Origin: Hyphomicrobiales bacterium
Lineage (GTDB): Bacteria > Pseudomonadota > Alphaproteobacteria > Rhizobiales > JALURZ01
Assembly (NCBI GenBank): GCA_027058735.1
Contig: JALURZ010000210.1
Span: 1-9,271 of the forward strand
Length of the DNA: 9,271 nucleotides
Direction of reading: 5' to 3'
Shown piece by piece: positions 6,184-9,271 of the stretch. Both the position numbers and the translations under genes were made by a program. The notes under the pieces were generated by a model. The model was given only the letters and a program-made list of their open reading frames with translations, was not told the origin of the DNA and searched no databases. The stretch's first letter is position 1. Each line of letters begins with the position of its first letter.

Positions 6184-6192
6184 GCCGCGCGC

Positions 6193-6990
6193 CTATTTGT
6201 TGCGGAACGGTATCATCAAACACCACAGAAGGCGGCTTGGGCTGCTGTCGGGATATTTCGGCAGGCCGATGGTCATGGCGTCGTGGCCATCGCGCGGCTG
6301 CGCGATATAGGTGCCGAAAATCCTGTCCCACACGGACAGATTGAACCCGTAGTTGGAATCGGTTTCATCGCGGTGGACCGAATGATGCACCCGGTGCATG
6401 TCCGGCGTCACCACGAACAGGCGCACGAAGCGGTCGAGCGGGCCTGGAAAACGGACATTGGAATGATTGAACATGGCCAGGCCGTTCAGCATCACTTCAA
6501 ATATGAAGACCGCGACCCCGGCCGGCCCCAGCAGCGCGATCACCGCCATCTTGTAGAGCATCGACAAGACGATTTCGATGGGATGGAACCGCAGTCCCGT
6601 GGTGACGTCGATGTCGCGGTCGGCATGGTGCATCTGATGGACCAGCCACAGGACCGGGATCTTGTGGGAGGCGACGTGCTGAACATAGATGGCCAGATCA
6701 AGCAGGATGACGGCGGCGAGGACTTCTATCCATGGCGGCAGCGCCACCAAGGCAAACAGCCCGTACCCCTTTTCGTTGAGCCAGAAGGCGAAGCCAAGGG
6801 CGAGGATGGGAAACAGAATGCGCAAGACCAGCGAATCGATGGCCACGATCGTCAGATTGGTGAACCAGCGCAGGGGCTTTTGTTCCACCAGATCGCGCTT
6901 TGGCGCCAGCACTTCCCACAGGCCCATGACCGCGAGGACACCGCCGAAAAATGCAAACCGGATGATGGCTTCATTGGGAATTTCGGTCAT
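6193..6990 (-). CDS. Sterol desaturase / fatty acid hydroxylase family membrane protein
   Basis: This protein of 265 aa belongs to the integral-membrane di-iron superfamily. The histidine boxes are in order: HVASH (His105, His109), HQMHH (His117, His120, His121), a lone His175 in FNHSN, and HRVHH (His198, His201, His202). The downstream block TDSNYGFNLSVWDRIFGTY is typical of the bacterial branch. About four membrane segments occur (around 8-28, 46-70, 78-103, 145-170). Members use O2 to hydroxylate or desaturate lipids such as sterols, fatty acids, carotenoids or alkylglycerols; the substrate here is not determinable. The ATG at 6990 has no clear Shine-Dalgarno, and an AT-rich TATATT box lies at 7024-7029. 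A TerB-like gene ends 85 bp upstream in the same direction. The 3' end converges on the solute-binding protein gene at 9 bp, so the two transcripts probably overlap. Confidence 0.9.
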   Translation of the reverse strand: MTEIPNEAIIRFAFFGGVLAVMGLWEVLAPKRDLVEQKPLRWFTNLTIVAIDSLVLRILFPILALGFAFWLNEKGYGLFALVALPPWIEVLAAVILLDLAIYVQHVASHKIPVLWLVHQMHHADRDIDVTTGLRFHPIEIVLSMLYKMAVIALLGPAGVAVFIFEVMLNGLAMFNHSNVRFPGPLDRFVRLFVVTPDMHRVHHSVHRDETDSNYGFNLSVWDRIFGTYIAQPRDGHDAMTIGLPKYPDSSPSRLLWCLMIPFRNK

Positions 6991-7023
6991 GAAACCGGAT
7001 GCGAAGAAGAAACAGGAAATCCT

Positions 7024-7029
7024 AATATA
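7024..7029 (-). promoter_or_regulatory. Possible -10 box of the desaturase gene
   Basis: TATATT on the minus strand (7029-7024) sits in a short AT-rich patch 34 bp upstream of the desaturase ATG. No good -35 is visible at 16-18 bp. If real, the desaturase can be transcribed separately from the TerB gene. Confidence 0.25.
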
Positions 7030-7075
7030 GCGATTTACGTTGGAATTACGAGGCCGGCGGGGCGTTGAAACTTGT

Positions 7076-7489
7076 TCACAGTTTCATGTGGCGCGCGCGC
7101 GCGGCGCGTTCGATTGCCGCGACCGCCAGCTTGTCCAGATCGAGCCGGTCGCGCAGCATCTGCAAAAAGCGCAATTCTTCCTGCTCCAGCGACAGATCCG
7201 CCGCCGCCACTTCCACCGCCAGCGCGTAGGCCGTCTCGTGGAGTTTTTCGGGCAGCGCTTCGGCGACCAGCCCGAGCAGCGCCTCCAGCCCCCCTTCGGC
7301 GCTCAGAATCTCGCCGCACTCCTCGGCCGTGTGCACCAGGCGTTCGGGATCGAAATCGGAAAAAATGGGCACGCTTTGGACCAGCGCGCCGATCTTGGCG
7401 TATTCGCGCTCGGTGATTTTTCGGTCCACCGCCGATATGGTCACCATCACATAGATCAGGGCGGTGTGGTGATTGATGACCTGGGACAT
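7076..7489 (-). CDS. TerB-family (tellurite resistance TerB-like) protein
   Basis: From the ATG at 7489 this is a small, acidic, all-helical cytoplasmic protein of 137 aa beginning MSQVINHHTALIYVMVTISA. It shows the internal two-fold symmetry of TerB domains: an acidic turn AVDRKITEREY in the first half and AADLSLEQEEL in the second, each leading into a helix, with the C-terminal repeat ending RDRLDLDKLAV. In characterised TerB proteins such acidic turns bind metal. The domain is widespread outside tellurite-resistance operons, and no terC, terD or terZ gene is nearby, so resistance should not be assumed. AGGAG (7503-7499) 9 nt before the ATG decides the start; an upstream in-frame ATG at 7543 would add 18 atypical residues. 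It is divergent from lysK and 85 bp upstream of the desaturase gene, with which it may be co-transcribed. Confidence 0.8.
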   Translation of the reverse strand: MSQVINHHTALIYVMVTISAVDRKITEREYAKIGALVQSVPIFSDFDPERLVHTAEECGEILSAEGGLEALLGLVAEALPEKLHETAYALAVEVAAADLSLEQEELRFLQMLRDRLDLDKLAVAAIERAARARHMKL

Positions 7490-7498
7490 GGGGCGGTG

Positions 7499-7503
7499 CT
7501 CCT
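7499..7503 (-). promoter_or_regulatory. Shine-Dalgarno deciding the TerB-like start
   Basis: AGGAG on the minus strand lies 9 nt before the ATG at 7489. It places the start 18 codons inside the longest open frame, which begins at 7543. Confidence 0.6.
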
Positions 7504-7549
7504 GTTGGGGGATTGAAGCCGGTGTGGCCAGCCGGAAGGGCAAGAGGGG

Positions 7550-7578
7550 GATGTGGAACCAAATGGTCCGTGTGTCAA
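7550..7578 (-). promoter_or_regulatory. Candidate promoter of the TerB-like gene
   Basis: A perfect TTGACA -35 (7578-7573, minus strand) is followed after 17 bp by CACATC (7555-7550), a poor -10. It is placed back to back with the candidate lysK promoter. The -35 is convincing; the -10 is not. Confidence 0.3.
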
Positions 7579-7609
7579 GGTGGTTCGGCGCGGCGCGGAT
7601 GGCTTCGCA

Positions 7610-7638
7610 TTGACTGTGTGAGCGTGCGCCCCTAACGT
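7610..7638 (+). promoter_or_regulatory. Candidate sigma70-type promoter of lysK
   Basis: TTGACT (7610-7615) and TAACGT (7633-7638) are separated by 17 bp. Initiation near 7645 would give a leader of about 30 nt before the ATG at 7677. The leader contains a four-codon reading frame (ATG GGG CAG GTG, stop TGA 7662-7664), in frame with lysK and closed just before it. Confidence 0.4.
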
Positions 7639-7676
7639 CCGCTGCGCGTATGGGGCAGGTGTGAACGGGCGATCAG

Positions 7677-9271
7677 ATGAACGCAGACGGCGAAACCCGG
7701 GCGCGCGCGGCAAAACTGTTGCGCGAAGGGGCGCGCGCCTCCAGGGCGTGGCCGTTCGATGAGGCGCGCAAGCTGCTCAAGCGGATTGAACGGTTGCCCG
7801 CCCCGCCCGAAGAGGTGGTCTTCGAGACCGGCTACGGCCCCAGCGGCCTGCCGCACATCGGCACGTTTGGCGAGGTCTCGCGCACGGCCATGGTGCGCCA
7901 CGCATTCGCCCAGCTCAGCGATCTGGCGACCCGGATCGTGTGTTTTTCCGACGACATGGACGGCCTGCGCAAGGTCCCCGACAACGTGCCCGACAAGGAA
8001 ATGCTCACCGCCAATCTGGGCCGGCCGCTGAGCGCGGTGCCCGACCCGTTCGGCACCCATGACAGTTTCGCCGCCCACAACAATGCCCGCCTTCAGGGGT
8101 TTCTCGACCGGTTCGGGTTCGACTATGAATTCGTGAGCTCCACCGAATGCTACACGAGCGGCCGGTTCGACGAGACCCTGAAACGGGTTCTGGAACGTTA
8201 CGACGAGGTGACCGCCATTATCCTGCCGACGCTGGGGGCGGAGCGGCGCGCCACCTACAGCCCGTTCCTGCCTGTCTGCCCGCGCACAGGGCGCGTCCTG
8301 CAGGTGCCGCTGGAGGCCCGCGACGTGGCAAAGGGCACGGTCACCTATCGCGATCCCGAAACCGGCGATGCGGTGGAGGTGCCGGTCACCGGGGGTGCCT
8401 GCAAGCTGCAATGGAAGGCGGACTGGGCGATGCGCTGGGTGGCGCTGGGGGTCGATTATGAGATGGCCGGCAAGGACCTGATCGATTCGGTCCGCCTGTC
8501 GAGCCAGATCTGCCGGGTGCTGGGGGGCCGCGCGCCGGAGGGCTTCTCTTATGAGCTGTTTCTCGACGAGAACGGTGAGAAAATATCGAAATCACGCGGC
8601 AACGGCATCACCATCGAGGAATGGCTGCGCTATGCCAGCCCGGAAAGCCTGCAATTGTTCATGTATCAGGGGCCGCGCAAGGCCAGGCGGCTTTATTTCG
8701 ATGTGATCCCGCGCACCGTCGATGACTATCTCAGCCATCTTGGCAATTATCCGGATCAGACGATCGAACAGCAGATCACCAATCCGGTGTGGCACATTCA
8801 CGGCGGCGAACCGCCCGGCGCCGACCTGCCGGTCAGCTTCGCGCTGCTGCTCAATCTGGTGAGCGCGTCGAATTCCCATGACACGGACGTCCTGTGGGGG
8901 TTCATCCGCCGCTATGCCCCCGATGCGACCCCGCAAAACCAGCCGCTGCTCGATGAGCTGGTGGGCTACGCGATCGCCTATTTTGAGGATTTCGTGAAGC
9001 CCGCCAAATCCTATCGCGCGCCCGATGACAAGGAGCGCGCCGCCCTTGAGGCGCTTGCGGAAAAACTTGGGCGTCTCGATGCGAACGCCGATGGCGAAAC
9101 CATCCAGGGGGAAGTCTATGCCATTGGCAAGGCGCATGAATTCGAGCCCCTGCGCGACTGGTTCCGCGCCCTCTATGAAGTCCTGCTCGGCCAGTCCCAG
9201 GGCCCCCGCTTCGGATCGTTCGTGGCGCTCTACGGGATAGAAGAGACGCAGCGATTGATCGCGCGGGCGCT
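7677..9271 (+). CDS. lysK: Class I lysyl-tRNA synthetase (LysRS1), truncated by the right edge
   Basis: The frame stays open from the ATG at 7677 to the edge: 531 complete codons and two bases. Class I lysyl-tRNA synthetases are about 520-560 aa, so only a short C-terminus is missing. The protein attaches lysine to tRNA-Lys with a Rossmann catalytic core, unlike the class II LysS of most bacteria. Visible signatures are the HIGH-type HIGT at residues 60-63 (ETGYGPSGLPHIGTFGE), the KMSKS-type KISKS at 302-306 (ENGEKISKSRGNG) and LDRFGFDYEFVSSTECYTSG. The helical anticodon-binding C-terminal half includes EWLRYASPESLQLFMYQGPR and RRYAPDATPQN. The N-terminal RASRAWPFDEARKLLKR is typical of alphaproteobacterial members. 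Upstream extension is blocked by TGA at 7662-7664. The Shine-Dalgarno is weak. It is divergent from the TerB-like gene. Confidence 0.95.
   Translation, partial: MNADGETRARAAKLLREGARASRAWPFDEARKLLKRIERLPAPPEEVVFETGYGPSGLPHIGTFGEVSRTAMVRHAFAQLSDLATRIVCFSDDMDGLRKVPDNVPDKEMLTANLGRPLSAVPDPFGTHDSFAAHNNARLQGFLDRFGFDYEFVSSTECYTSGRFDETLKRVLERYDEVTAIILPTLGAERRATYSPFLPVCPRTGRVLQVPLEARDVAKGTVTYRDPETGDAVEVPVTGGACKLQWKADWAMRWVALGVDYEMAGKDLIDSVRLSSQICRVLGGRAPEGFSYELFLDENGEKISKSRGNGITIEEWLRYASPESLQLFMYQGPRKARRLYFDVIPRTVDDYLSHLGNYPDQTIEQQITNPVWHIHGGEPPGADLPVSFALLLNLVSASNSHDTDVLWGFIRRYAPDATPQNQPLLDELVGYAIAYFEDFVKPAKSYRAPDDKERAALEALAEKLGRLDANADGETIQGEVYAIGKAHEFEPLRDWFRALYEVLLGQSQGPRFGSFVALYGIEETQRLIARA

Noticed and set aside
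7076..7489. A tellurite-resistance operon.
   Set aside because: Only a TerB-like domain is present; no TerC, TerD/TerZ or TelA partners are encoded in the window.

Overview
The window looks like ordinary chromosomal sequence from a GC-rich alphaproteobacterium, probably of the Hyphomicrobiales (Rhizobiales) or a nearby order. The clues are a class I (archaeal-type) lysyl-tRNA synthetase, a ubiH-type hydroxylase divergent from tesB, a receiver protein of a type common in alphaproteobacteria with a GPDRRR-like tail, and uniformly GC-rich coding sequence. I see no prophage, insertion sequence, CRISPR array, integrase or plasmid functions. No gene-free stretch exceeds about 300 bp.

Layout: (1) The first 153 bp hold the N-terminus of a leftward FAD-dependent UbiH/COQ6-type hydroxylase, cut by the window edge. 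(2) A rightward tesB (acyl-CoA thioesterase II) runs to 1146. (3) A near-perfect 62-bp palindrome at 1143-1204 separates it from a leftward radical SAM gene; the two genes take their TAG stops from opposite ends of this palindrome. (4) A rightward tRNA-Gly(CCC) lies at 2334-2408. (5) A leftward pair follows: a membrane family 2 glycosyltransferase with an MshEN-like N-terminus (3071-5038) and, 92 bp downstream, an atypical single-receiver protein (2448-2978). (6) A rightward exported solute-binding protein (5326-6183) ends 9 bp from a leftward sterol desaturase/fatty acid hydroxylase-family gene (6193-6990). A leftward TerB-like gene (7076-7489) lies upstream of the desaturase. (7) A rightward class I lysyl-tRNA synthetase starts at 7677 and runs off the right edge after 531 codons.

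How the genes fit together: ubiH (ubiquinone), tesB (acyl-CoA), tRNA-Gly and lysK are housekeeping genes. The glycosyltransferase and receiver plausibly form a small surface-polysaccharide unit with regulatory input. The desaturase and TerB genes may be co-transcribed in the membrane/envelope area. The radical SAM gene and the solute-binding protein stand alone, without a peptide substrate gene or a permease next to them.

I found no convincing new multi-gene system. The strongest oddities are structural: the palindrome that supplies both convergent stop codons, and a perfect 24-bp inverted repeat at the left window edge inside the ubiH-like gene, which may be an assembly or library fold-back artefact. 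Several proteins also have substitutions at normally conserved functional positions.
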